Counted from the stretch's first letter, positions 44,373-53,472 are shown. The stretch: 64,000 nucleotides of DNA from Rhizobium freirei PRF 81 (GCF_000359745.1 NZ_AQHN01000089.1:1-64000); one strand, 5' to 3'. Notes: a model not told the origin generated them from the letters alone. Numbers and translations: made by a program.

Positions 44373-44684
44373 TTCGTTCTCCAATCTCCCCAGCCCAGCG
44401 CAACGCGCGATAGGGAATTCGAGATAACCAGCGCAGTCTAGCGATAAACGTTAAGCAATGACTAATGTTCCGGGAAATGCCTGTTCTTTTCCAGGATTTT
44501 TTGGCCTGTCCGGCCGAAACGGCCATCTCACGCTTGTTTGAATGGCGAATGAGGTAAGCGGCGCATAGGATCGCGGCGCAGATGGCCGCAGGCCCATTAC
44601 CCGGCCCACTGCCGGTCAGCTCCAACACTCGATCAAGAACGACCGGCATATCGCTCGGCCGATATCTTAACGGAGACACTGCCA
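44373..44684. other. Intergenic region between divergent genes
   Basis: This 312-bp stretch holds the promoters for the small membrane protein (minus) and the exported OB-like protein (plus). A family-B-like motif (CCGGGAAA, then TTTTCCAGG at about 44469-44495) and a GGCCGAAACGGCC palindrome are visible. No supportable gene was seen; a minus-strand frame through it has poor codon character. Confidence 0.5.
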
Positions 44685-45299
44685 ATGCATTGCAAACGTC
44701 TGATCGCGAGCGCGCTGACGCTCTCCTTCGCCATGCTTGCAGCGCTGCAAAGCGTTGATGCCGCCGAGCGCGTGAAAGTGCGCGGCACCGTGGAGAGCCT
44801 CGATGGCTATACGCTCAAGGTCAAGTCCCGCGACGGCGATGATGTGACGGTCGCACTGAAATCCGGCTGGCAAGTCGATGGCGTCGTCCAGGCCGCGGTC
44901 AGCGACATCAAGCCCGGCGATTTCGTCGGCATCGCATCGCAACCGACAAGCAGCGGCATCAACGGCGCCATAGAAGTCGTCATCTTCCCCGCCTCGATGA
45001 AGGGAACCGGCGAAGGAGACCGCCCCTGGGATTCGGCGCCGAACGGCTCGATGACCAATGCCACGGTCGCCAATGCCGTGACCTCGGTCAACGGCCCGAC
45101 ATTGACGCTTACCTACAAGGGTGGCGAGCGCAAGATCAACATTCCCAAGGGCACACCGGTCGTAACTTTGGCGGCAGCCACGAAAAACGACCTCAAACCC
45201 GGCGCCGGCGTCTTCATCACCGGCGAGCGGAGCGGCGACTCGACGGTATCGGCCAACCGCGTCGCCGTCGGCCTCAACGGCACCACGCCGCCGATGTGA
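44685..45299 (+). CDS. Exported DUF5666-like (OB-fold) protein
   Basis: This 204-residue protein has a signal peptide (1-26, ending SVDAAE). The mature part contains two repeats of an OB-like pattern: VRGTVESLDGYTLKVKSRDG with DIKPGDFVGI, and VNGPTLTLTYKGG with DLKPGAGVFI. This resembles DUF5666-type periplasmic proteins of unknown function. ATG 44685 follows CGGAGACACTGCCA. It is divergent from the small membrane protein gene. Confidence 0.7.
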   Translation: MHCKRLIASALTLSFAMLAALQSVDAAERVKVRGTVESLDGYTLKVKSRDGDDVTVALKSGWQVDGVVQAAVSDIKPGDFVGIASQPTSSGINGAIEVVIFPASMKGTGEGDRPWDSAPNGSMTNATVANAVTSVNGPTLTLTYKGGERKINIPKGTPVVTLAAATKNDLKPGAGVFITGERSGDSTVSANRVAVGLNGTTPPM

Positions 45300-45388
45300 T
45301 CGTTGCGGGAGTAGCGGACAGCCTGACAACCTTGAACTCGGCCCGTAAAAGTAATACCTCTATTTCAGAGATTATTACCGAGGAATGG

Positions 45389-45622
45389 ATGAGCACGACC
45401 GTAACGGCAAAAGGACAGGTCACGATTCCGAAGGCCGTCCGCGACATGCTCGGAATAGGTCCTGGCAGCCAGGTCGATTTTCGCCGCATGCCCGATGGCA
45501 ATATCGTCGTCGTCCCGGTGAATGCACAGAAGCAGACGAGCCGATTTACCAAATTCCGTGGTCATGCCGGAAAAGGAATGACCACGGACGAAATCATGGC
45601 TTTGACGCGCGGCGACGACTGA
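45389..45622 (+). CDS. AbrB/MazE-family antitoxin
   Basis: This 77-residue antitoxin has the swapped-hairpin AbrB fold: TVTAKGQVTIPKAVRDMLGI then GPGSQVDFRRMPDGNIVVVPV. The C-terminus (FTKFRGHAGKGMTTDEIMAL) is the toxin-binding tail seen in such PIN-associated antitoxins. ATG 45389 follows GAGGAATGG. The toxin gene begins one base after its stop. Confidence 0.88.
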   Translation: MSTTVTAKGQVTIPKAVRDMLGIGPGSQVDFRRMPDGNIVVVPVNAQKQTSRFTKFRGHAGKGMTTDEIMALTRGDD

Positions 45623-45623
45623 G

Positions 45624-46031
45624 GTGATCTTCGTCGATTCCAACATATTGCTGGATATCATCACGAACGACCCTATGTGGTGCGACTGGTCACTCGCGCA
45701 GCTCGACGCCGCGAGCCTTCTCGGCCCATTGTGTATCAATGACGTCGTCTATGCCGAGATATCCGTGCGTTACGACAGGATCGAAGATCTCGACGAGATG
45801 CTTGCCGAGACCGGTCTCCGCATCGAGCCGATACCGCGGGAGGCGCTTTTCCTCGCCGCCAAGGTTTTCGCCCAATATAGAAAATCGGGCGGGACGCGTG
45901 GCGGCGTCCTGCCCGATTTCTTCATTGGCGCCCATGCGGCCGTCAGCGGCCTATCCCTCCTGACGCGCGATACGAAGCGCTTTCGGACCTATTTCCGGTC
46001 CGTCACCCTCATCGGCCCGCAGGAAAGCTGA
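45624..46031 (+). CDS. PIN-domain toxin of AbrB-type pair
   Basis: This 135-residue PIN protein starts with GTG at 45624. The acidic residues are all in place: Asp5 in MIFVDSNILLDI, Glu in DVVYAEISV, Asp in LPDFFIGAHA and Asp in LTRDTKRF. It should be an RNase held inactive by the AbrB-like partner. It ends 25 bases before the convergent RND pump gene. Confidence 0.88.
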   Translation: MIFVDSNILLDIITNDPMWCDWSLAQLDAASLLGPLCINDVVYAEISVRYDRIEDLDEMLAETGLRIEPIPREALFLAAKVFAQYRKSGGTRGGVLPDFFIGAHAAVSGLSLLTRDTKRFRTYFRSVTLIGPQES

Positions 46032-46055
46032 GGCGGACGGACAGAGCAGGAAACC

Positions 46056-49000
46056 CTACTCCGCCGCCTGCGCATGCGGACGATGCTCGATCGCTTCGTC
46101 CTCGTCATCCTCGTCCGGCTTCGGCTGTTTCCAGGCGATCAGGCGGTAGAACATCGGGATGAAGAAGGTGGCGATAAAGGTCGCCGCCAGCATGCCGCCG
46201 ATGACGCCGGTGCCGATGGCATGGCGGCTGGCCGAACCCGCGCCGCTGCTGATGGCCAGCGGCACGACGCCGAGAATGAAGGCGAGCGAGGTCATGACGA
46301 TCGGGCGGAAGCGCAGCCGCGCCGCCTCGAGTGCTGCTTCCGCCGCACTCATGCCTTCCTTGCGCTTCAGCACCGCGAACTCGACGATGAGGATGGCGTT
46401 CTTCGCCGCTAGGCCGATCAGCGTCACCATGCCGATCTGGAAGTAGACGTCGTTGGTGAGCCCGCGCAGATAGGTGGCAAGCAGCGCACCGAACAGCGCG
46501 AAGGGGATCGCGGTGATGACGGCGAGCGGCAGGCTCCACTTTTCATACTGCGCGGCAAGGATCAGGAACACCATGATGATGCCGAAGACCATCGCCTGCG
46601 TACCCGCGCCGCTGGTTTCCAGTTCCTGGTAGGCCGAGCCCGTCCAGGCGATCTGGAATCCCTCCGGCAAGCTTTCGGCCGCCACCTGCTGCATGGCCTT
46701 GATTGCATCACCTGACGTATAGCCGGGCGCCGGATTGCCGGTGATCTTGGCGGCATTGAAGGCGTTGTAGCGTTCGAGCTGGTCCGGCCCGATGACGCGC
46801 GACACCTTGATGAGCGTGTCGAGCGGGATCATCTTGCCGCTGTCAGAGCGCACGAAGACCTGACGCAGATCGTCGGGCGATTCGCGGAAGGGTGCCTCCG
46901 ACTGCAGGTTCACCTGGTAGTTACGGCCGTAGAGCGTGAAGTCATTCACGTAGAGACTGCCAAAGGTCGCCTGCATGGCATCGAAGACCGAGTTGATCGG
47001 CACGCCGAGCGCCTTCGCCTTCTCGCGGTCGAGATCGGCGCGGAACTGCGGAACGTTGGTGTCGAGCGTCGTGCGCACACCTGCAAGCTCCGGCCGCTTG
47101 GAGGCAGCCGCCACAAGCTTCTGCGCCTGGTCCGAAAGACCCGCCACGCCCTTGCCGCTGCGATCCTGCAGGTAGACTTCGAAGCCGCCCGTCGTCGAAA
47201 GACCCATGATCGGCGGCGGATTGAAGGCAAGCACCATGGCATCCTTGATGCCCATGTTGGCGCCGATAATCGGCCCTGCGAGATTGCGGGCATCGAGCTC
47301 CGGCGTCTTGCGCTCGCTCCAGTCCTTCAGCGTCACGAAGGCGACGCCGGCGCTGCTCTTCAGGCCGCCCGACAGAAGGTCGAAGCCCGAAACCGCAAAG
47401 ACGTTTTCGACGGCCGGCAGTTTCTTGGTGTTGACCAGCGCCTCGTCCATGACGGCCTGCGTGCGCGTGAGCGACGCAGCAGGCGGCAGGATGGCGATCT
47501 GGAACAGCGAACCCTGGTCTTCATCCGGCACCAGCGATCCCGGCAGCGTATAGAAGAGATAGCCGGTCACGCCGATCAGGCCGGCAACCAGCACGCAGCC
47601 GATGATGACGCGCTTCAGGAAGAAGGCGACGCCGGCCGCGTAGCCCGCCGTCAACCGGTCGAAGGCGCGGTTGAAGATGCGGAAAGGCAGGATCGGCTCA
47701 TGATGGCCGGGCTTCAGGATCAGCGCGCAGAGTGCAGGGGTCAGCGTCAGCGCCACGATACCGGACAGGATGACCGAGATCGCGATCGTGACGGCGAACT
47801 GCTTGTACATCTGGCCCGCCAGCCCGCCCATGAAGGAGACCGGGATGAACACGGCGCAGAGCACCAGCACGATAGCGATGACGGGGCCGGTCACTTCGCC
47901 CATTGCCTTGATGGCAGCTTTTTTCGGCGACAGCTTCTCCGTCGCCATCAGGCGCTCGACGTTTTCAAGCACGACGATGGCGTCATCCACCACGATACCG
48001 ATCGCCAGCACGAGGCCGAACAGCGTCAGAAGGTTGATCGAGAAGCCGAGCAGATACATGCCGGCGAAGGTGCCGATGATCGAGATCGGCACGGCGATGA
48101 TCGGGATCAGCGTCGCCCGCCAGTTCTGCAGGAAGACGAAGACGACGATGACGACGAGAAGGATCGCCTCGATGAAGGTATGTACCACCTCCTCGATCGA
48201 CACCTGGATGAACTTCGTCGTGTCATAGGGAACCTCGTAGGCAACGCCGTGCGGGAACGACTTTTGCAGCTCGTCGAGACGCGACTTGAGTGCCGCCATC
48301 GTATTCAAGGCATTGGCGCCCGGCTGCAGATAGACGGCGATCGGAACCGCCGGCGTGCCGTTCAGGCTGCTCTGCACCGAATAGCTCTTGGTGCCGAGTT
48401 CGATGCGCGCCACGTCCTTCAGCCGGAGCGTTGCGGCATTGGCCGTCGAGCGCAGGATGATTTCGCCGAAGGCGTCGACATCGGGCAGGCGCCCTTGCGT
48501 CGTCACGGTATAGGTGAAGGCCTGCGGATTGTTGCTGGGCTGGTCGCCGAAACGGCCGGCGGCGAACTGGGAGTTCTGCTCCCGGATTGCGGTCGCGACA
48601 TCGCTCGGCGTCAGATTGTACTGCGCCAGCTTGTCCGGCCGCAGCCAGATACGCATCGAATAGTCGACATCGCCAAGCAGGTTGACATCGCCGATACCCG
48701 GAATGCGCTTGAGATCGTCGATGACGTTCAGAAGCGCATAATTGCCGACATAGGTGCGGTCATAGCGGCTGTCGGTGGAATACATCGCCACGAAGCCGAG
48801 GATCGACGTCGAACGCTTGGTAACGACGACGCCCAATCGCGTCACGTCCTGCGGCAGCGTCGAGACCGCACGCTGAACGCGGTTGTTGACGTTGATCGCC
48901 GCCTGGTCCGGATCCGTGCCGAGCGCGAAGGTCACAGTAATCTGCATCGCGCCGCTATTGGAGTTCGTCGACTGCATGTAGAGCATGTTTTCGACGCCGT

Positions 49001-49214
49001 TGATCTGCTGCTCCAGCGGAGCGGCAACGGTCTGCGCCACAGTCTCGGCGCTGGCGCCAGGATAGGTCGCGGTCACGACCACCTGCGGCGGCGTCAGCTC
49101 TGGATATTGCGCGATCGGCAGGATGCGCAGGCAGACGGCGCCTGCAAGCAGGATGACGATCGAGATCACCGCCGCGAAAACGGGGCGGTCGATAAAGAAT
49201 CTGTTGCCTAACAT
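46056..49214 (-). CDS. RND multidrug efflux transporter (BepG/MexF-like, HAE1)
   Basis: This 1052-residue RND pump has the HAE1 architecture, with NRFFIDRPVFAAVISIVILL at the N-terminus and the relay motifs GIVVDDAIVVLENVER and GLAAKNAILIVEFAVLKRKE. The C-terminus is acidic (PDEDDEDEAIEH) and ends in the cytoplasm. It starts at the stop of the adaptor gene (shared base at 49214). It belongs to the broad AcrB/MexF branch; substrates may include plant phenolics or antibiotics by analogy. Confidence 0.93.
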   Translation of the reverse strand: MLGNRFFIDRPVFAAVISIVILLAGAVCLRILPIAQYPELTPPQVVVTATYPGASAETVAQTVAAPLEQQINGVENMLYMQSTNSNSGAMQITVTFALGTDPDQAAINVNNRVQRAVSTLPQDVTRLGVVVTKRSTSILGFVAMYSTDSRYDRTYVGNYALLNVIDDLKRIPGIGDVNLLGDVDYSMRIWLRPDKLAQYNLTPSDVATAIREQNSQFAAGRFGDQPSNNPQAFTYTVTTQGRLPDVDAFGEIILRSTANAATLRLKDVARIELGTKSYSVQSSLNGTPAVPIAVYLQPGANALNTMAALKSRLDELQKSFPHGVAYEVPYDTTKFIQVSIEEVVHTFIEAILLVVIVVFVFLQNWRATLIPIIAVPISIIGTFAGMYLLGFSINLLTLFGLVLAIGIVVDDAIVVLENVERLMATEKLSPKKAAIKAMGEVTGPVIAIVLVLCAVFIPVSFMGGLAGQMYKQFAVTIAISVILSGIVALTLTPALCALILKPGHHEPILPFRIFNRAFDRLTAGYAAGVAFFLKRVIIGCVLVAGLIGVTGYLFYTLPGSLVPDEDQGSLFQIAILPPAASLTRTQAVMDEALVNTKKLPAVENVFAVSGFDLLSGGLKSSAGVAFVTLKDWSERKTPELDARNLAGPIIGANMGIKDAMVLAFNPPPIMGLSTTGGFEVYLQDRSGKGVAGLSDQAQKLVAAASKRPELAGVRTTLDTNVPQFRADLDREKAKALGVPINSVFDAMQATFGSLYVNDFTLYGRNYQVNLQSEAPFRESPDDLRQVFVRSDSGKMIPLDTLIKVSRVIGPDQLERYNAFNAAKITGNPAPGYTSGDAIKAMQQVAAESLPEGFQIAWTGSAYQELETSGAGTQAMVFGIIMVFLILAAQYEKWSLPLAVITAIPFALFGALLATYLRGLTNDVYFQIGMVTLIGLAAKNAILIVEFAVLKRKEGMSAAEAALEAARLRFRPIVMTSLAFILGVVPLAISSGAGSASRHAIGTGVIGGMLAATFIATFFIPMFYRLIAWKQPKPDEDDEDEAIEHRPHAQAAE

Positions 49215-50383
49215 CAGTTCTGCGCCACCTTCTTCGCGTCCTTAGACGTTGCATCCGCCGTCGCCTGCACCGGCGCACCGGGGCGCACCTTGATGATGCC
49301 TTCGGTGATCAGCCTGTCGCCGGCCTTGAGGCCGGACAGCACGAGCCAGCTGTTGCCGATCTTCTGGCCGAGCGTCACCGGGTTGATGTGCGCCTTGCCT
49401 TCCTGGTCGATCGTATAGACGAACTGCCCTTGCGGGCTCTGCATCAGCGCCACTTCCGGGATGGTGATGGCGTTGTCGAGCGACACGCCCGTCACCTTCG
49501 CCCGAACGAACTGGCCCGGCAGCAGCCGGCGCTGCGGATTGTCGACCACGGCGCGCGCCTGCAGCGTGCCGGTCGACACATCGATCGTGGAGGAGGTGAA
49601 GTCGACGATGCCGTCATGATCGTAGCCGGTGCCGTCGCCGAAGGAGATCTTGACGCCGAGATTGGGCGCTTCGCCCTTGGCCTTCTTCATGTCGATCAGC
49701 CGGCGTACTTCCGCCGCCTCCGCATCCGAGAAGGAGAAGTTGACGTAGACCGGATCGAGCTGCGTGATGCTGGTGAGCAGGCCGCTATCGCCCGTCGTGC
49801 CGATCAGGCTGCCTTCGGAAACCTGCTCCAGGCTGGTAATGCCGCCGACAGGCGCCGTGACCTTGGTATAGTCGAGGTTGAGCTGCGCCGTCTGAACCTG
49901 GGCCTCAGCGGCGGCGACCGATGCTTCCGCCAGCTGGCGCGTCGAAATCGCGTCGTCGCGAGCCTTCTGCGTCGCGGCGTTCTGCTCGAAGAGATTGATG
50001 TTGCGCTTTTCTTCGCGCTGTGCCTGCTGGAGCTGCGCCTGTGCTTGCTGAAGCTGGGCCTTCGCCTGTGCGAGTGCTGCCTGGTAGGAGGCGGGATCGA
50101 TCAGGAAGAGCACGTCGCCTGCCTTCACTTCGGCGCCTTCGATAAAGTTTCTTTTCAACAGGATACCGCCGACGCGGGCCCGTACGTCGACTTGCCTAAA
50201 GGCCGAGATGCGCGCAGCATATTCATAAGAGAGCGCCACGGTCTGCGGCTTGACGTCGATAGCCGTGACCTGCGGCGGCGGCATCTGTCCGGCCTGCTGC
50301 GCGGGGGAGGAAGATGCGCAGAAAAACAGCAGCCCGGCAGCGACGAAACCGGTGCGCAGAAGGGGAGATTTATGCGTCGTCAT
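49214..50383 (-). CDS. RND periplasmic adaptor (AcrA/BepF-like)
   Basis: This 389-residue adaptor has a signal peptide (residues 1-28, ending SSPAQQ) with no standard lipobox. The coiled-coil hairpin (LAQAKAQLQQAQAQLQQAQR) is flanked by lipoyl halves (VRARVGGILLKRNFIEGAEV, LDYTKVTAPVGG). The start at 50383 (MTTHKSPLL) is chosen because the upstream in-frame extension covers the promoter region. It forms an operon with the pump gene. Confidence 0.9.
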   Translation of the reverse strand: MTTHKSPLLRTGFVAAGLLFFCASSSPAQQAGQMPPPQVTAIDVKPQTVALSYEYAARISAFRQVDVRARVGGILLKRNFIEGAEVKAGDVLFLIDPASYQAALAQAKAQLQQAQAQLQQAQREEKRNINLFEQNAATQKARDDAISTRQLAEASVAAAEAQVQTAQLNLDYTKVTAPVGGITSLEQVSEGSLIGTTGDSGLLTSITQLDPVYVNFSFSDAEAAEVRRLIDMKKAKGEAPNLGVKISFGDGTGYDHDGIVDFTSSTIDVSTGTLQARAVVDNPQRRLLPGQFVRAKVTGVSLDNAITIPEVALMQSPQGQFVYTIDQEGKAHINPVTLGQKIGNSWLVLSGLKAGDRLITEGIIKVRPGAPVQATADATSKDAKKVAQN

Positions 50384-50427
50384 GGAAAAATCACCGTGAG
50401 ATTCGACATTTTTATTGCAGCGCAATA

Positions 50428-50451
50428 TACAAACATTCATGAATGATTGTA
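50428..50451. promoter_or_regulatory. AcrR-type operator in divergent promoter
   Basis: A 24-bp imperfect palindrome centred on CATTCATGAATG, bounded by TACAA and TTGTA, lies between the adaptor and the TetR gene. Its layout is like the E. coli AcrR box (TACATACATT...AATGTATGTA). The TetR protein encoded at 50584 is the probable ligand-responsive repressor. Confidence 0.75.
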
Positions 50452-50583
50452 AATATAAAATCGACGTGACTTTTCTGACCGGTATCGGGAACCACATGCG
50501 GGTTTTGGATATTAAGATATAAAATCAAACATATGACTGAGACGAAATACCCCCTTCGTCTCCCGGAAACTTCAAGGAGGAAC

Positions 50584-51204
50584 ATGCGCAGAACCAAGGA
50601 AGATGCCGCCAAAACGAGAGACGAAGTTCTGGCTGCGGCCGCCGACATTTTCTATGAAAACGGCGTCAGTGGCTCCAGTCTCGAAAAGATCGCCCAGCGC
50701 GCCGGCGTAACGCGCGGCGCGATCTATTGGCATTTCAAGGACAAGGCCGAGGTCCTGACGGCGTTGCACAGCGAAATCCGTCTGCCGCAGGAAACCATCG
50801 TCGACTATGCGATCGAGCACGGCCATGACGATCCGCTCGGACTGATCGAGCAGGGCACGGTCCAAGTCCTTGAGAACCTTGTCAAGGACGAGCACCTGCA
50901 GCAGGTCTTCGCCATCATGATCCTCGGCTGCGAATTCACCAAGCACCGTTCGGATGCCGCCCAGAGGATAGTGACCGCCAACCAGCAGATGTTCGGTAAG
51001 CTGCAGCGGCTGATCGAGATGGCCGACCAGCAGAACACACTTGCGCCGCTATGGACCCCCGATGCTGCAGCCCGCGCCATTCAGTGTTCCATGAATGGTC
51101 TGCTCGCCGAATGGCTCAGATCCGACAAATCCTTTTTGCTGGTCGATATCGGCGAGAGGTTGATCCGCAGCCTCGTCGGCTCCATGCGACGGATGGCGCC
51201 ATAA
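50584..51204 (+). CDS. TetR/AcrR-family repressor of the RND pump
   Basis: This 206-residue regulator starts at ATG 50584, just after the perfect ribosome-binding site AAGGAGG (50574-50580); an upstream ATG at 50533 is unlikely. Its N-terminus (MRRTKEDAAKTRDEVLAAAA) and HTH (SLEKIAQRAGVTRGAIYWHF) are of AcrR/BepR type. The C-terminal ligand domain is helical. It is divergent from the adaptor/pump operon and should bind the palindrome at 50428. Confidence 0.92.
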   Translation: MRRTKEDAAKTRDEVLAAAADIFYENGVSGSSLEKIAQRAGVTRGAIYWHFKDKAEVLTALHSEIRLPQETIVDYAIEHGHDDPLGLIEQGTVQVLENLVKDEHLQQVFAIMILGCEFTKHRSDAAQRIVTANQQMFGKLQRLIEMADQQNTLAPLWTPDAAARAIQCSMNGLLAEWLRSDKSFLLVDIGERLIRSLVGSMRRMAP

Positions 51205-51291
51205 AGCGCGACGAGCTTCGATGTCCTGGAGGTCGGCGATCCCGTGGTCGCGGGGCGCCTCTTGACGCACAGCGGCTCGCAATTATATAAA

Positions 51292-51310
51292 TGAGTGACC
51301 ACGCGCTCAT
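51292..51310 (+). promoter_or_regulatory. TetR operator, site 1 (before regulator)
   Basis: The imperfect inverted repeat TGAGTGACCACGCGCTCAT lies 15 bases before the TetR start at 51326. It matches the reverse complement of the site at 51909-51927 in 16 of 19 positions. This implies autoregulation by the TetR protein. Confidence 0.7.
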
Positions 51311-51325
51311 CAATCACGGAAAATC

Positions 51326-51895
51326 ATGGCCCGCCCGCTCAGCGAAGAAAAACGACAGGCTCTTTTGGCATCCGCCGCCGAATTGGTCGCAATGCTGGGC
51401 ACCGGCGCATCCACCGCAAAGATCGCTCAGGCTGCCAATGTCGCGGAAGGAACGCTGTTCACCTATTTCGCAACGAAAGACGATCTCCTGAACCAGCTAT
51501 TCGTCGAGATCGAAACCGATCTTGCCGAGGTCATGACGGCCCCCTATCCCGATGAAGGCGGACCGCGCCAGCGCATCCAAGACATATGGAACCGGCTCAT
51601 CGATTGGGGATTGGCAAATCCGATATGGCGCAAGGCGATGCGCCAGCTCAAGGTATCGGATCGTATCAGCATCGAGAGCCAGCGTCGCTGCGAGGCCATG
51701 TTTCGCGATGCGCGTGAAATGGTCGATCGGTATCTTTCCGGACATATCGATCCCGAGCGTGCCTCCTTCTATATCGAGACGGTCCTCTTCGGGCTGGCCG
51801 ATATCGCGATCGAGGCCATCGAAGCGAGCCCAGCGAACCACAAGCATTTCAGCGAGGCAGGCTTCGACCTCTTCTGGAAAGGCATCGCCGCTTAA
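51326..51895 (+). CDS. TetR-family regulator upstream of an SDR gene
   Basis: This 189-residue TetR protein has the HTH TAKIAQAANVAEGTLFTYFA after a helix starting SEEKRQALLASAAELV. The C-terminal domain (from about residue 75) should bind an effector, perhaps the substrate of the reductase encoded 48 bp downstream. Two copies of one operator flank the gene, one before it and one before the SDR gene, which strongly supports local control. Confidence 0.9.
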   Translation: MARPLSEEKRQALLASAAELVAMLGTGASTAKIAQAANVAEGTLFTYFATKDDLLNQLFVEIETDLAEVMTAPYPDEGGPRQRIQDIWNRLIDWGLANPIWRKAMRQLKVSDRISIESQRRCEAMFRDAREMVDRYLSGHIDPERASFYIETVLFGLADIAIEAIEASPANHKHFSEAGFDLFWKGIAA

Positions 51896-51908
51896 TTTTC
51901 CTCAAAAA

Positions 51909-51927
51909 ATGAGCGTGTACTCACTCA
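51909..51927 (+). promoter_or_regulatory. TetR operator, site 2 (before SDR gene)
   Basis: The sequence ATGAGCGTGTACTCACTCA is the inverted counterpart of the operator at 51292-51310 (16 of 19 identical). It lies 16 bases before the reductase start. Confidence 0.7.
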
Positions 51928-51943
51928 ATAGAAAGGCATCACC

Positions 51944-52861
51944 ATGTCAAGATCGCACGGTTTCACCGAAGCCAATGTCCCGAACCAGTCGGGAAAATGC
52001 TTCATCGTCACAGGCGCCAATACCGGCATTGGCTTCGAGGCATCCCGCGTGCTGGCAGCCCGCGGAGCACGAGTGCTGCTGGCTTGTCGAGACAAGGCAA
52101 AGGCCGAAACCGCGATGGCGGCGATCAGGCAGCAAGCGCCAAAGGCGAACCTTGCCTTTCTGCCGCTCGATCAGGCCGATCTCGCAAGCGTCAAGGCTGC
52201 CGCTGAACTGGCAGCCTTGGAACCGCGCATCGACGTTCTCATCAACAATGCCGGCGTCATGACCCCGCCGATGACCCGCACAAAGCAGGGTTTCGAGCTC
52301 CAGCTCGGCGTCAACCATCTCGGCACTTTCGCTCTGACCTCTTTGCTCCTGCCTAAATTGGCTGAAACGCAGGGGTCTCGCGTCGTCGTCACCTCCAGCA
52401 TCGCCCATCGGAACGCGAAGATCGATTGGGATGATCTGAATGCTGAGAGAAGCTACAGCCGCGTCAGCCGCTACGCGGCCAGCAAGCTGGCCAACGCCTT
52501 GTTCTTCTTCGAGCTGGACCGCCGCCTTCGCGCCGCCGGCTCACCGATTGCGGCGGTCGGCTGCCATCCGGGAGCAGCCGCAACGGAGCTGGGCCGCTAT
52601 TTGGGACCGCTCCAGCTTCTGCTGCCGCTCGCCAGGTTGCTCCTCAACACCGCCGCGATGGGAGCCTGGCCGACCCTGCAGGCAGCCACGGCGCCGGTGA
52701 CATCCGGCGACTACTATGGGCCAATGGGGTTTCGCGAGATAAGAGGCGTTTCCGGCAAGGCCTCCCGATCCGCACGGGCACAGGATGCGGCAGCTGCAAA
52801 ACGGCTCTGGGACGTGTCCGTCGCCATGACAGGGATCGATCCCGGCCTGCCGCCTGCCTAA
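51944..52861 (+). CDS. Short-chain dehydrogenase/reductase
   Basis: This 305-residue NAD(P)-dependent oxidoreductase has the cofactor loop TGANTGIG (residues 23-30), the NNAG stretch (LINNAGVMTPP) and the catalytic YxxxK in YAASKLANALF with serine in VTSSIAHRN upstream. It resembles retinol-dehydrogenase/WW-type SDRs of about 300 residues. Regulation by the TetR protein encoded just upstream is likely; the inducer may be a reactive carbonyl or quinone, which is inference only. Confidence 0.92.
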   Translation: MSRSHGFTEANVPNQSGKCFIVTGANTGIGFEASRVLAARGARVLLACRDKAKAETAMAAIRQQAPKANLAFLPLDQADLASVKAAAELAALEPRIDVLINNAGVMTPPMTRTKQGFELQLGVNHLGTFALTSLLLPKLAETQGSRVVVTSSIAHRNAKIDWDDLNAERSYSRVSRYAASKLANALFFFELDRRLRAAGSPIAAVGCHPGAAATELGRYLGPLQLLLPLARLLLNTAAMGAWPTLQAATAPVTSGDYYGPMGFREIRGVSGKASRSARAQDAAAAKRLWDVSVAMTGIDPGLPPA

Positions 52862-52935
52862 CGGCAAGCTGCGCGGCGGCGACGCGCCATCGAACGATTG
52901 CAATTGGGATCGTTGCGACCGGACGGTGGGCTTTC

Positions 52936-53406
52936 CTATCCCTCCGCATGCCGCGCCGCCTCCGCCAGCGAAATATCCGACTTGATCTCCCGCGTCGACA
53001 TCGAGGTCACGGTGTGCCGCACGCCGGGCAGCCGGTTGAGCTCCTGACGCAGCAATCGATCGAGCGCGGCCATGTCGGTTGCGAGGATATGCAGGAGATA
53101 GTCGGCCTCGCCCGTCGTGGCATGGCAGCGCCAGATCAGCGGATGCCGGCGCACGGCGGCCTCGAACGCATCGAAGCGCTCGACATCGATGGATACCTGC
53201 ACGAAAGCCTCCAGACCGAAGCCTAGCCGCGACGGATCGAGAAGCGTCCGATATCCCCTGATCACCCCGGCCTCCTCCAGCGCCTTCACCCGCTTCCAGC
53301 ACGGCGTCTTGCTGAGCCCGACCAGATCGGCCAGCGCCGCAAACGAGATGCGGGCATCGGCCTCTAGAGCGGCGATGATCCTGTGATCCAAAGCATCCAA
53401 TTCCAT
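52936..53406 (-). CDS. Lrp/AsnC-family regulator
   Basis: This 156-residue regulator has an N-terminal HTH (ISFAALADLVGLSKTPCWKR) followed by the RAM ligand domain with GYRTLLDPSRLGFGLEAFV and TGEADYLLHI. Start ATG 53406 follows GGAGAGAACG. It is divergent from the tryptophan-dioxygenase-like gene (150-bp gap), the layout of KynR and kynA in other bacteria, so it probably senses an amino acid or a catabolite and controls that gene. Confidence 0.9.
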   Translation of the reverse strand: MELDALDHRIIAALEADARISFAALADLVGLSKTPCWKRVKALEEAGVIRGYRTLLDPSRLGFGLEAFVQVSIDVERFDAFEAAVRRHPLIWRCHATTGEADYLLHILATDMAALDRLLRQELNRLPGVRHTVTSMSTREIKSDISLAEAARHAEG

Positions 53407-53472
53407 CGTTCTCTCCATAGAGCACAAAGTGACCAATCGTACTCTATTTCTTCGATTCTGGATGACAAATAG

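Noticed and set aside
44161..44685. A 174-codon minus-strand open frame between hutC and the exported OB-like protein gene
   Set aside because: It reads through the small membrane protein gene in another frame and across a repeat, with mixed codon use; the 50-codon frame with GGAG upstream is better supported.
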